A program made the position numbers and the translations under genes. Under the pieces are notes generated by a model that saw only the letters and a list, made by a program, of their open reading frames with translations, ran no database searches and was not told the DNA's origin. 64,000 bases of DNA from Azolla caroliniana (taxonomy: Eukaryota > Polypodiophyta), in assembly GCA_043228905.1 (NCBI GenBank), contig JBHGNT010000007.1, positions 806,001 through 870,000 of the forward strand. Reading direction: 5' to 3'. This document shows, piece by piece, positions 30,789-40,800 of the stretch (positions within the stretch are counted from its first letter, which is position 1; every line of letters begins with the position of its first letter).

Positions 30789-31013
30789 TTAAACCATTTT
30801 ATGGCACTCCTGGATTTGGAACTTGTCCAAGGATCAATCTGAAATATCCTAAGTGTAAACTAGGAATGTGGAGATTGTTGCCAAAATGGGAGAGACGATT
30901 TACCTGGTACAATATGAGTGATCTATACTATTATTATTCAATAATGTTGCGCACAGTTCCAAATCTGACTTATATCTATAAGTATTATATGTTTAAACCC
31001 CCTTATTTCCCTC
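30789..31013 (-). pseudogene. duplicated 5' fragment of the 490-aa membrane protein gene
   Basis: Matches 60473-60720 at roughly 75-80% identity over the first ~45 codons and the leader (landmarks AAACCATTTTATGGC, CTGGTACAATATGAGTGATC, ATTATTCAATAATG). The start codon is lost (the equivalent of ATGGATGAC reads with ATA), and several indels break the frame. Matching flank sequence continues beyond, split by insertions at 31019, 31723 and 38720. Confidence 0.8.
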
Positions 31014-31018
31014 ACAAC

Positions 31019-31290
31019 TGTAAGGACTACACGCTCTCTAAGACAACGCTCGGCTACAACCGAGTCTAGGATCAAACACAGAAAACGGGTAATGTACGCA
31101 CGACACAATAAAGAGAAGAGTACACAGGATGTTTACGTCGAAAACCCAAACACGGGAAAAACCACGATAGTCCACAGATTGCAAACTATCACTATGTTAC
31201 AATATACAATAGATGAACACAGAGGCAACGACCTCTTGTTCACTGTCTTCGCCACAAGCGGCGGTTACAACAGAGACAACGTCCTCTTCG

Positions 31291-31323
<33 letters not shown>

Positions 31324-31692
31324 ACGGTTGCACTCAAATCTTGCACCAACAAGAATGGCAACTACACTATGTTTGCCCTAAGTCATATTTATACTAATAT
31401 GACTTTTTGGCTATTTACAAATATAGCCCCAATGGACTCTCAGAAACATATTTACGAATATGTCCCTTCATCCGGTGAGCACTCCTCACCGGGCCTACAT
31501 CATCCGGCTCTTGCCGGGCACTCGTCATCCGGTTCTCACCGGGTCTGCAACATCTGGTTCTCACCGGGTCTTCCTTGCCGGGTACTTGTCATCTGGTTCT
31601 CACAGGGTCTTCCGTTGCCGGGTACTCCACATCTGGATTCTCATCAACACTGTTCTTCTCACTTCCCATCTGGAGGGACCTATTTCCTAACA
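31019..31692 (-). mobile_element. solo LTR of the D/E/F Copia family
   Basis: 674 bp. On the plus strand it starts TGTAAGGAC and contains the family hairpin CTCGGCTACAACCGAG, TCGTCTCTCTCTCTCT, GCCCTAAGTCATATTTATACT and GGAGGGACCTATTTCCTAACA. No internal region is present. ACAAC precedes it and also overlaps its right end, so the TSD is not clean. The paralogous site at 60.73 kb lacks it. Confidence 0.85.
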
Positions 31693-31722
31693 ACTCATTA
31701 TTATTGAAGATAATTTAGGTTT

Positions 31723-31747
31723 GGGTAAAAGCATGCGAGTGGAAACA
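31723..31747 (+). repeat. left TIR of transposon K
   Basis: First ~25 bp of K; its inverted partner is at 38622-38646. AGCTAATTAGCTA words follow at 31757-31800, as they do just inside the right TIR. Confidence 0.85.
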
Positions 31748-32028
31748 CTATTATAGCTAATTAGCTACTAAAATGGCCACAACTAATTAGCTATTTGTTT
31801 AGCTAGTTTTTTGTGGGAAAATCATAAGGATGGTTTACGACATTTTATGTTTTATTAGTTAAATACATGTAATTTAATTGATGAGAATACTCAAATATTT
31901 GAACTTTGGTTTCTGACATAGTGGAACATGGGGAATAGTGCCATCATCTAAGGTCGACTTGAATGTCATCAAATTCTTGATAATCCTGAGTTCAAGTTCG
32001 AACTCCAAATAGAGGGAGTACTCTGAGC

Positions 32029-33892
32029 ATGAATGCAGATGAAGCCCCCGCAGCAGCACAAAAACTCCGAGATCGACATTGCACCTTCAGAACTACAACA
32101 CACGAGCTAGTCGATCCTCGTCCAGGTATGTATTAGTTACATATTAAATCAACTTATTTTTTCCTAATTTATAACTGTCTGTAACTTTGGTGCCTGTTCA
32201 TCTTTCCCAAAAATTGAATAGGGCGAAGTCGTTGGAGTCCCAAACAAGGATGTCTCGAAGATCAGGGTATAGCAACAAGTGTGTTTCTGATTGACAGATT
32301 TCCGTAGTATGGTTGATTTCTGCCTTTAGTGATGATTAGGGTTTGTGTTTCCCTTCAGTGGTTTAGGGTTTCTGACTACAAATTTCAGATTGCAAGTTTC
32401 TGGTTACAAATTTCTGATTACTGTCGCAATCTGTTGTAATTTTGCACCAATTCTCATGACAAATTCTGATTAGGGTTTCTGATTTTTTAAGTGGTTGAAA
32501 CGGACAGATTACAAATTTCAGATTACTGTCTCAAAGTGTTGTAATTTTGCACCAAATTCACATTAAAAATTCTGTTTTTGCACCAATTCTTACTACTGGT
32601 TTTCTATTTCAGGTGGCTCGTTCCTCCCTATCCTAGAGTGCTGAACTTCGCAAAATTTTGCGAGACAAAGGAGGACTTTCACAACATATATGGTTTGTCG
32701 CTTGAGGGTATTGATTCTGCTGTTCAAACGGATAGATTGATTAGTGATGTAGACTGGATGTCAGTATATAAATTGTCTAGAGTGAAAGGCAAGGTCAAGC
32801 TCAATCATGTCCGATCGGACCTATACGACGGCTGCATGAGATTGCACCAGAAAGTACATCAAGAGATCCCGGTCGACAAAGAGTTGTCCATTTCATTTTC
32901 CAGAGCTTTTGCATACGAGTATTACAAAACAACGAAGGAATCTCGTGACCCTAAAATGTACAGGGTAGCTTGGGCAATTTATGGTGAGGCATCGGTAGAA
33001 AGCTGTCGGAAGATGGGGAGCTTGCAACAAAGAATGGCAAGATTTTGGAGCATGGCAGTTGATGATGCAATTGCCAACTCCCAACAAACCCGAAAGTATA
33101 CGCCACACCGACACACAATGAAAGCCAATGTCGATGATACAGGTGAGACATTGATTAGCTATATGCTAAAAAATGTCCATGAAGCCTGTGAGACATTGGA
33201 GTTTTTTAAGACTGATTTAGAGAAAGCAACATTGGTTGTTGCGATGGAGAGCAAAGTCACTTTGGCAGTTACAACAATCAGAAATAAGATTCAGGTACCT
33301 ATTGTTTTGCTAGTATGTAATATGTTATAAGTAACTTGTACATGAAAATGTGCTACTGAGGCATTATTTGGAACATGTTGCTCAACATGAACTTGAAATT
33401 GAGGGGTCGTTAGATCCCCAGCGGAAAATTCAACTACAGACAGAGATCAAAGTTCTTTCAATGAACCTGGACCTTCTAGGTGTAAATACTATTGTTGATT
33501 ACAATTTGGAAAAGCTACAAGTAAGTTAATGATTCTGGTTTCGTGTTGTTGTATCTTCCTCATTAAGGAATAATTAATCGGTAAATTTCTCGGCTGCGTT
33601 GAAGGAACAATACTCCCGTCAAGAACAGGTAGTTAGCTGCCTTAAGAAGCAGCTACATTTTGCGCAGGGGATGGTAAGGAGCAGACAAGATTTGGACCTG
33701 AACAGTCTTGTTCCCTTACCAAATGAAGGAGAACCAAGAAACGATATATTGATTGTTCAAGCACATTGCATCGCTTCTGGATTACGTGTAAAGGACAAAT
33801 CTACTACTCTGTTGGTTCACCTACAAGCATGCCAACACACATACCATATCGTTTGTTTTCAATATGCTTGTCGCATTGCCGCATTCTGTTAG
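32029..33892 (+). pseudogene. multi-exon accessory gene inside K (coiled coil, C-terminal Cys/His)
   Basis: Exons inferred from splice signals: 32029-32125 (MNADEAPAAAQKLRD...), 32222-32266, 32613-33294 (227 codons, PPYPRVLNFAKFCETKEDF ... FWSMAVDDAIANSQQT ... ETLISYMLKNVHEACETLEFF), 33361-33520 and 33605-33892. The last junction is in phase (CTACAA|GTAAGT ... GAAG|GAACAA). The two middle junctions are out of phase by one nt, so the model or the gene is damaged. Helical, coiled-coil-like sequence (EQYSRQEQVVSCLKKQLHF) precedes CQHTYHIVC...C, then a stop, then GDCSTTLPDEWRK in frame. The C-terminus looks like a small zinc domain cut by a stop. No family is certain; position suggests a transposon-encoded protein. 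Confidence 0.5.
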
Positions 33893-33939
33893 GGGGATTG
33901 TAGTACAACTCTCCCAGATGAATGGAGAAAACACATAGG

Positions 33940-36330
33940 TAAAATTGTTGCTTGTGACCATAGTGTAGCTAATTAGTTCCATCTTTGCTAATTAGGTAAG
34001 CTGTATAAATTGTAGAAACTATTTAGCTATTATGGTTGTAGTGTCGTCGCTAATTACCTAACATGTAGTTAATTAGCTAAGTGGTAACTATTTAGCTACT
34101 ACCATACTTTAGCTGAGTAGCTAATTAGCTACCACTTAGCTAATTAGTTACTATCATAGTTTACTACAGTAGCTAATTAGCTACTACCATACTTCAACTA
34201 AGTAGCTAATTAGCTAAGTGGTAGCTAATTAGCTAAGTGGAAGCTAATTAGCTACTACCATAGTTTAGTACAGTAGCTAATTAGCTAAGTGGTAGCTAAT
34301 TAGCTACTACCATATGTTAGCTGAGTAGCTAATTAGCTAAGTGGTACCTAATTAGGTAAGTGGTAGCTAATAAGCTACTACCATACGTTAGCTGAGTAGC
34401 TAATTAGATAAGTGGTAGCTAATTAGCTAAGTGGTAGCTAATAAGCTACTACCATAGTTTAATACACTAGCTAATTAGCTAAATGGTAGCTAATTAGCTA
34501 CTACTATAGTTTAGTACAGTAACTAATTAGCTAAGTGGTAGCTAATTACCTACTACCATAGTTTAGTACAGTAGCTAATTAGCTAAGTGGTAGATAATTA
34601 GCTACTACCATAGTTTTGTACGGTAGCTAATTAGCTAAGTGGTAGATAATTAGCTACTACCATAGTTTAGTACAGTATCTAATTAGCTAAGTGGTAGATA
34701 ATTAGCTACTACCATAGTTTTGTACGGTAGCTAATTAGCTAAGTGGTAGATAATTAGCTACTACCATAGTTTAGTACAGTATCTAATTAGCTAAGTGGTA
34801 GCTAATTACCTACTGCCATACTTTAGTTGAGTAGCTAATTAGCTAAGTGGTAGCTAATTAGCTACTACCAAATTTAATACATTAGCTAAATGGTAGCTAA
34901 TTAGCTACTACCATAGTTTGGTACTGGAGCTAATTAGCTATTACTATATTTTAGTGTAGTAGCTAATTAGCTAAGTGGTAGCTAATTAGCTACTACCATA
35001 GTTTAGTGCAGTAGCTAATTAGCTACTAGCATATTTTAATACAATAGCTAACTAGCTAAGTGGTAGCTAACTACTAACATAGTTTAGTACAGTAGCTAAT
35101 TAGCTACAAACATAGTTTAGTGCAACAACTAATTAGCTAAGTGGTAGCTAGTTAGTTACTAGCATAGTTTAATACAATAGCTAATTAGCTAAGTGGTAGC
35201 TAATTAGCTACTACCATAGTTTAGTGCAGTAGCTAATTAGCTACTAGCATATTTTAATACAATAGCTAACTAGCTAAGTGGTAGCTAACTACTAACATAG
35301 TTTAGTACAGTAGCTAATTAGCTACAACCATAGTTTAGTGCAACAACTAATTAGTTTAGTGGTAGCTAGTTAGTTACTAGCATAGTTTAATACAATAGCT
35401 AATTAGCTATTAGCATAGTTTAGTACAATAGCTAATTAGCTGTTATGTACACATAACGTTGGTGAGGGTAGGTCACTAATATTTACATTAGTGAAGGGTA
35501 TGTTCACTATTATTAAAAAGGGGACTAATGATTGGATAGAATGAATGATATGTGCATGCACTATCATGATTTAGACAACCAATGAATAGAGAGCCTTTTA
35601 GAAAGGCACCTCTATTCAAGGGGCCTAGGAAAAGGTATAAATATGAGGCTTAGCTACCCTCATAGAGATCATCACGTCGGAAGGCTGCTGTCGTAGACAC
35701 CGGTGGTGCGGGCTAGGCTTTCGTCTCGACGATCGTGTTTATCTCTTCCAAGGTATTAGTCATCCTAATATCCGGCGGTATGGGACGTCGGTGGTAGGTT
35801 GGCTATGTCTAGATCATAGCTCGGGGGTGGTCGGGTGGAACGGGTTCTTCTATCCAATCTATTTTCTTCCTTTTTACTTGATTTGGTCTATTGATTAGTA
35901 ATAGACTCTTAACATTAGCTAACTGGTAGCTAAATAACTACTACCATACTTCAGCTGAGTAGCTAATTAGCTAAGTGGTCGCTAATTAGCTACTACCATA
36001 CTTTAGCTAAGTAGCAAATTAGCTACTACCTTACTTTAGTTATAGTGGCTAATTAGCTACTACCATACTTTAGCTGAGTCGCTCATTTGCTAATTGGTAG
36101 CTAATTAACTACTATTATACTTTAGCTGAGTAGCTAATTAGCTACTACCATACTTGAATGGTAGCTAATTAGTTATTCTGGTAGCTAAATAGCTATGTTT
36201 GATATGCTTAGGGAGCTAATTAGCTATTATTGGTAGATAATTAGCTATGGGCATATTTTGAGGTAGGTAATTAGCTATTCGGGTATGGTCATATTCACAA
36301 GTAGCTAATAAGCTAACTAACTAAGCTCAA
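33940..36330. repeat. palindromic AGCTAATTAGCTA satellite
   Basis: Dozens of copies of the palindromic word TAGCTAATTAGCTA joined by CTACCATAGTTTAGTACAG or AAGTGG spacers, in higher-order units of ~50-100 bp. Split by the solo LTR at 35441-35914. No ORF. Confidence 0.95.
35441..35914 (+). mobile_element. solo LTR related to Gypsy B
   Basis: 474 bp, starts TGTTATGTACACATAAC, ends ACTCTTAACA. It has a perfect TSD TTAGC (35436-35440, 35915-35919) taken from the satellite word. It shares TATAAATATGAGGCTTAGC and CGGTATGGGACG with the B 3' LTR (21047-21514). No internal region, so it arose by LTR-LTR recombination. Confidence 0.92.
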
Positions 36331-37125
36331 AAGTCAAAACAAATGTTGAGATAAATGTAAATACTTGAGGTACATCAAGAAGATGAATGGGATGCTCCTC
36401 GTATTAACTCCTTCCAACACGTTTCCTGCATAAATCCTTCTTATTCGGTGAAACCCTACTTTCATTAGTCCAAAATATTGTGATTATATCCTTGATTTTT
36501 GATGTTATGGGTGTCATTGGCTTACATCTTGTTGTTAGCTTTAGCAGACTAGTTCCTTCACCCGAGGAAACTATTCGGTTCAATGTATTGTACACACTTT
36601 TTCTACTAACACCAATTACCTTAGAGAGGACACTGATGTTAATATCGTCAACATCACTATTAAGTAACATCATTAGACTAGACCTTTTTAAGAAAATATC
36701 ATCTTCTGACCTACTCATAGATACGAAACTATTACGGAGATTATTTACTAGTACAGATGTTATGTTTGCATTAAGACCATCACAATCAACTAACTCCTTT
36801 ATCGATGGATCATTTAATATTCCATAAGGTACTACCTTCTTGTCTTCATTATTGATGTGCTTGGTTTGAACATTGAAATAGTCTACAACCTTTCTCTCTA
36901 TGATAGTAGTCTCATTACTTCCATTCTCAGTGATATTTAGACCTATATCCCAACCTATACTATCTTTACCTTTAGTGAGTGTGGCTTTCGTGTCCTTCAA
37001 CAATTGATGATGTTTTTTTTTTTTTTTTGCCCAATACTTTCGTATCGCTTGTTGTGTCCTGATAGCGTCATCCCTATCCTGATAATCATTGAGGGGTAAT
37101 TCTAAACATCCTCCTTCCCCTTCCA
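36330..37125 (-). pseudogene. transposase N-terminal part of K (truncated)
   Basis: Open from ATG 37123-37125 (MEGEGGCLELPLNDYQDRDD) to a stop at 36404, ~240 codons. The features are a Lys-rich stretch, a helix-turn-helix-like segment (LSKVIGVSRKSVYNTLNRI) and then FWTNESRVSPNKKDLCRKRVG. After one stop the frame continues YEEHPIHLLDVPQ and is lost in the satellite. The HTH followed by an aromatic-x-x-x-(S/T)RVSPNKKD box resembles, from memory, transposases of the Sola type (animal versions have a D-VSR-GKK box). The catalytic domain is missing, replaced by satellite DNA. Confidence 0.5.
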
Positions 37126-37264
37126 TTTGACTTGACAAGTTTAAACCCTAATTTTCCCGAAAAAAAGACACGTATTAAAGATGGCTATGGGTAACAACTA
37201 TACACAAAAAACAAAAATATTCCTCAATACACAAGATTATACACAACAATACACAAGATAATCA

Positions 37265-38340
37265 ATAGACAGAATAGTTATTCAAATCCAAGACCGAACA
37301 ATGGCGGTAATCTAGGGCCGAATAGTGGCGGCAATTGAGTGTAGAATGGCGGTAGTGGAGTGAACTCCGTTTGATCGAACAGTTTTGACAATCCAGGACC
37401 GAACAATGGCGGAAACTGAGTGTAGAATGATGACAATGGAGGAGTGAATTCCGTCGGATCGAACAGTGGCAGATGGTGCTTGGAATGCACAATGATGACA
37501 ACTGAGGGTAGAATGGCAGCAATGGAGAAGGAGTGAACTCCTTCGAATCGAAAAGTGGCAGCAATACACCATCGAACAGTAGCAGCAACTAAGTGTAGAA
37601 AGATGGCAATGGATGAGTGAACTCCGTCAAATCGAAAAGTGGCAGCAATCCAGGACCAAACAATAGCAGCAACTAAGTGTAGAATGATGGCAATGGAGGA
37701 GTGAACTCCATCAGATCGAACAGTGCCAGATGATGCTTGGAACGCATAGTGACGACAATTGAGAGTACAATGGTGGTAGTGGAGAAGGAGTAATACACGA
37801 CCGAACAGTAGTGGCAACTAAGTGTAGAATGATGGCAATGAATGATTGAACTCTATCAAATCGAAAAGTGGCAGCAATACACGACCGAACAGTAGTGGCA
37901 ACTAAGTGTAGAATGATAGCAATGAATGATTGAACTCTATCAAATCGAAAAGTGGCAGCAATCCAGGACTGGTCACTAAATAGTAGCGGCAATTGAGTGT
38001 AGAATGATGGCAATGGAGGAGTGAACTCTGTCAGATCGAACAGTGGCAGATGATGCTTGGAACGCACAGTGATGGCAACTGAGAGTAGAATGGCGGTAGT
38101 GGAGAAGGAGTTGACTCCGTCGGATCGAAAAGTGGCAGCAATATACGACATTCACAGTAGCGGCAATGGAGTGAACTTGGCAGATGATGCTTGGACTAAA
38201 CAGTGACGACACTTGAGTGTAGAATGGCCGCAATGGAGGAGTGAGCTCCGTCAGATCGAACAATGGTAGATGATACTTGGACCACATAGTGCCGGTAACT
38301 GGGTGTAGAATGGCGGCAATGGAGGAGTGGACTCAATAAG
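37265..38340. repeat. ~85-bp minisatellite, about 12 copies
   Basis: GAGTGAACTCCGTC-type words recur every ~80-90 bp (37365, 37444, 37530, 37617, 37700 and on to 38325), linked by AGTGGCAGCAAT and TGTAGAATGATGGCAATGGA. Long ORFs on the minus strand here are by-products of the repeat. Confidence 0.9.
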
Positions 38341-38621
38341 GTTTAGTAACAGTGGTAGTAATCTAAGCCAGAATACTCAACCAAAGATGGCCCACGTGAT
38401 GTGGCAAAGGATCATGCATAATGGACCTAGGAATTCGATATATAATTTATGGTGCACATATTAATTTATGTTGCACGTTTATGTTGCACATTTATGGTGC
38501 TCATTTATATAATTAAAACTCACTACTATTTTCAATGGTAGTTTTTTGCATAGCTAATTTATCAATGGTAGCTTTTTACAAAAATGACTATTTATCAATG
38601 GTAGCTTTTTGCATAGCTAAT

Positions 38622-38646
38622 TGTTTCCACTCGCATGCTTTCACCC
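38622..38646 (-). repeat. right TIR of transposon K
   Basis: Inverted partner of 31723-31747 with one mismatch, followed by TSD GTTT and then CCATTCTACACCTTATATA, which matches 60770-60790. Confidence 0.85.
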
Positions 38647-38674
38647 GTTTCCATTCTACACCTTATATAAATAA

Positions 38675-38684
38675 TACAATCTCC

Positions 38685-38720
<36 letters not shown>
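38675..38720. repeat. (CT)n(TA)n microsatellite, LINE insertion site
   Basis: CTCTCT then TATATA runs. The paralogue at 60803-60826 has an uninterrupted CT run continued by sequence that here reappears only at 45437. Confidence 0.9.
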
Positions 38721-38725
<5 letters not shown>

Positions 38726-40281
38726 CATATGCATGGAGGTGTGGCTCCTATGGTTGAGAAAATTGAAACACCATGCACTACATATATCGATATTGAGGAT
38801 GTCAATAAGGGAATAAAGAAGATGGCGAGTGGAAAAGCAGTGGATGCAACCTACATCTCAAGTGAGCTTTTAAAATGGAAAATGCCATATACTCATCATT
38901 GGATAATGACAATTATAGAGCAAGCTATAAAACAAGGATTTCCAAATGATTGTCTTATGAATTGGATTAGACCAATATTTAAAGCCGGAGACAAGAATCA
39001 AGTATCAAATTATCATACAATAATGGAGAGCTTAACTATTGCTAAATTATATAGCACTATTATGGAGCAAAAGATAAGCACATCGGCTAAAACTACAATC
39101 AAAAGAGAACTTGGGCAAGTAGGATTTAGACCAAAACACTCCACTGTGGAGCATTTTGTCACATTGAGAGTAATCATGGAAGAGAGTCGACTACAAGGAA
39201 AAACACTTTATTGTTGTTTTGTTTATTTTAAGAAAGCTTTTGATACCGTACAATGAAGTGAGCTTTGGAATAGAATGGTAGAGATTGACATGCCATTAGA
39301 GTACCGAGTTGTTGTTGCATGCCTATATGAACAAGTAAAATGCCAACTAAAAATGGATAGTGGATTCTCAAAGCACTTTTTAAGTAACATGGGGGTCAAG
39401 CAAGGATGTCCACTATCACCCACACTTTTTGACTTATGTATTAAAAAATTAGAAGAAGTGGTAAATAAGGTTGCAAGAGAAGAAGGATTGAATGCTCCCA
39501 AATTGATGCAACATGTTATCTGATTGCTTCTATATGCTGATGATGTGGTACTCTTCTCATATGATGTTGATAGTATGCAAAATTTGCACATTAGTATAAG
39601 AAGAATTTTGCCATAGTATTGGACTAGCAGTGAATGTGGAGAAAACAAAAATGATGGTAGTGCATTCAACCTCATCATTACCCTATGCTCACATATAGAG
39701 GTGAACATATACAATTTGTTCAAAGCTTTAAATATCTTGGTATTGATGTACCTACCACAAATAAATGCAGTGCATGCTTTGATTCTAGGCTCCAAGCCGG
39801 TTGGAAATCGTATTACCTTTTGGAGAACTAATGCAACCAAAGTGATACTTGTGGATGGGAAGTAAAACTAATGTTGTTCAATGCCATGGTAACTCAAGTA
39901 TTGCTTTATGGAGTAGAAGTATGGGGTGGCAACATCTCTCAAGTTAATGCATGGAATGAGATTGAGAAAATTCAAAAGATGTTTTTAAGGAGGCAATTAG
40001 GAGTTAAATGCACTACCTCTTACCAGGTTATGCTCTTGGGAATAGGTGTTCGACCCATAGAACTATTGGCACTCCAAAAAGTATATACATACATTACAAA
40101 AGTAAAGAATATGCCGAATCATCAATTACCACATCTTGCTTGGAATGTTGGATGTAAGCTACAAAAGAATCACAAAAGTAAGATTCTCTCATGCGGTTGG
40201 GTTGTTGATGAAGAAATGGTTTAGAAGATGGGGTTTGGATGATCTTTTAGAGCTTTCGGGCAATGTTATGTAGTATGTAAT
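38720..40281 (+). pseudogene. LINE reverse transcriptase, 5' part
   Basis: A non-LTR retrotransposon truncated at its 5' end. RT motifs: IKKMASGKAVDATYISSELLK, GFRPKHSTVEHFVTLR, FKKAFDTV, MGVKQGCPLSPTLFDLCI (~39395) and YADDVVLFS (~39537). The C-terminal region is MLFNAMVTQVLLYGVEVWG and IQKMFLRRQLG. Stops at 39254 and 39521 and frame changes make it inactive. It is interrupted at 40281 by Copia E and continues at 44848. Confidence 0.88.
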
Positions 40282-40786
40282 TGAAGAGAATAGCATGGAA
40301 TATTGCTCGGCCACAACCGAGTCTTGAATCACAGAAATGGGAATGAAACACAGAAACAAGAAGAAGAGGGTACACAGAATATTAACGTGGAAAACCCTAA
40401 TGGGGAAAAATGACAGGAGCCCATAGACTCCAAACTATCACTATATAAGAAAGGTACAATGAGAGACTCGGAGGCAACGACCTCGAGCTTTGTATCTTCG
40501 CTAGCGGGCGGTTACAATAGAGTATCGCTCTATATCTCTCTCTCCCTCTCTATACAGCAGTTATACACATACAACATTATCATAACAACTAACAAAGTGA
40601 TTGCCCTAAGTCATATTTATACTTATATGAACTTAGGGCTATTTACTGAAAACATATTTACAAATATGTCTTCACTTCCAATTCTCACCGGGTCCATCCG
40701 ATGCGGTTTCCGGATCTCTTCCAGTTCTTCACCAGGTCCTCTTCATTCATAACCGGATCCCATATGGAGGGACCGATTTCCCAACA
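40282..40786 (-). repeat. 3' LTR of Copia E
   Basis: Starts TGAAGAGAATAGC, ends ATTTCCCAACA. Contains the hairpin CTCGGCCACAACCGAG and a CT run. The polypurine tract (plus strand ATCTCCCCCTTCAC) follows at 40787-40800. Confidence 0.92.
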
Positions 40787-40800
40787 ATCTCCCCCTTCAC

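Larger units (their letters stand above)
31723..38646. mobile_element. TIR DNA transposon K, 6.9 kb, 4-bp TSD (Sola-like?)
   Basis: The terminal inverted repeats are ~24 bp with one mismatch: left GGGTAAAAGCATGCGAGTGG (31723-31742), right GGGTGAAAGCATGCGAGTGG read inward from 38646. GTTT is duplicated on both sides (31719-31722, 38647-38650). The paralogous sequence at ~60764 reads TTTAGGTTTCCATT with one GTTT and no insertion, an empty site. Inside are a split, truncated transposase-like ORF, a multi-exon gene, a 2.4-kb palindromic satellite with a nested solo LTR, and an ~85-bp minisatellite. A 4-bp TSD and the transposase motifs suggest Sola, but this is not proven. Confidence 0.8.

Noticed and set aside
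33940-36330. CRISPR-like array of palindromic repeats and spacers
   Set aside because: Repeat words are degenerate, spacers are themselves repeated, and the surroundings are plant transposons. It is a satellite.
37278-38287. Several overlapping minus-strand ORFs of 86-179 aa with Ser/Ile/Phe repeats
   Set aside because: They come from the ~85-bp minisatellite being nearly stop-free in more than one frame; composition and frame overlap give no sign of selection.
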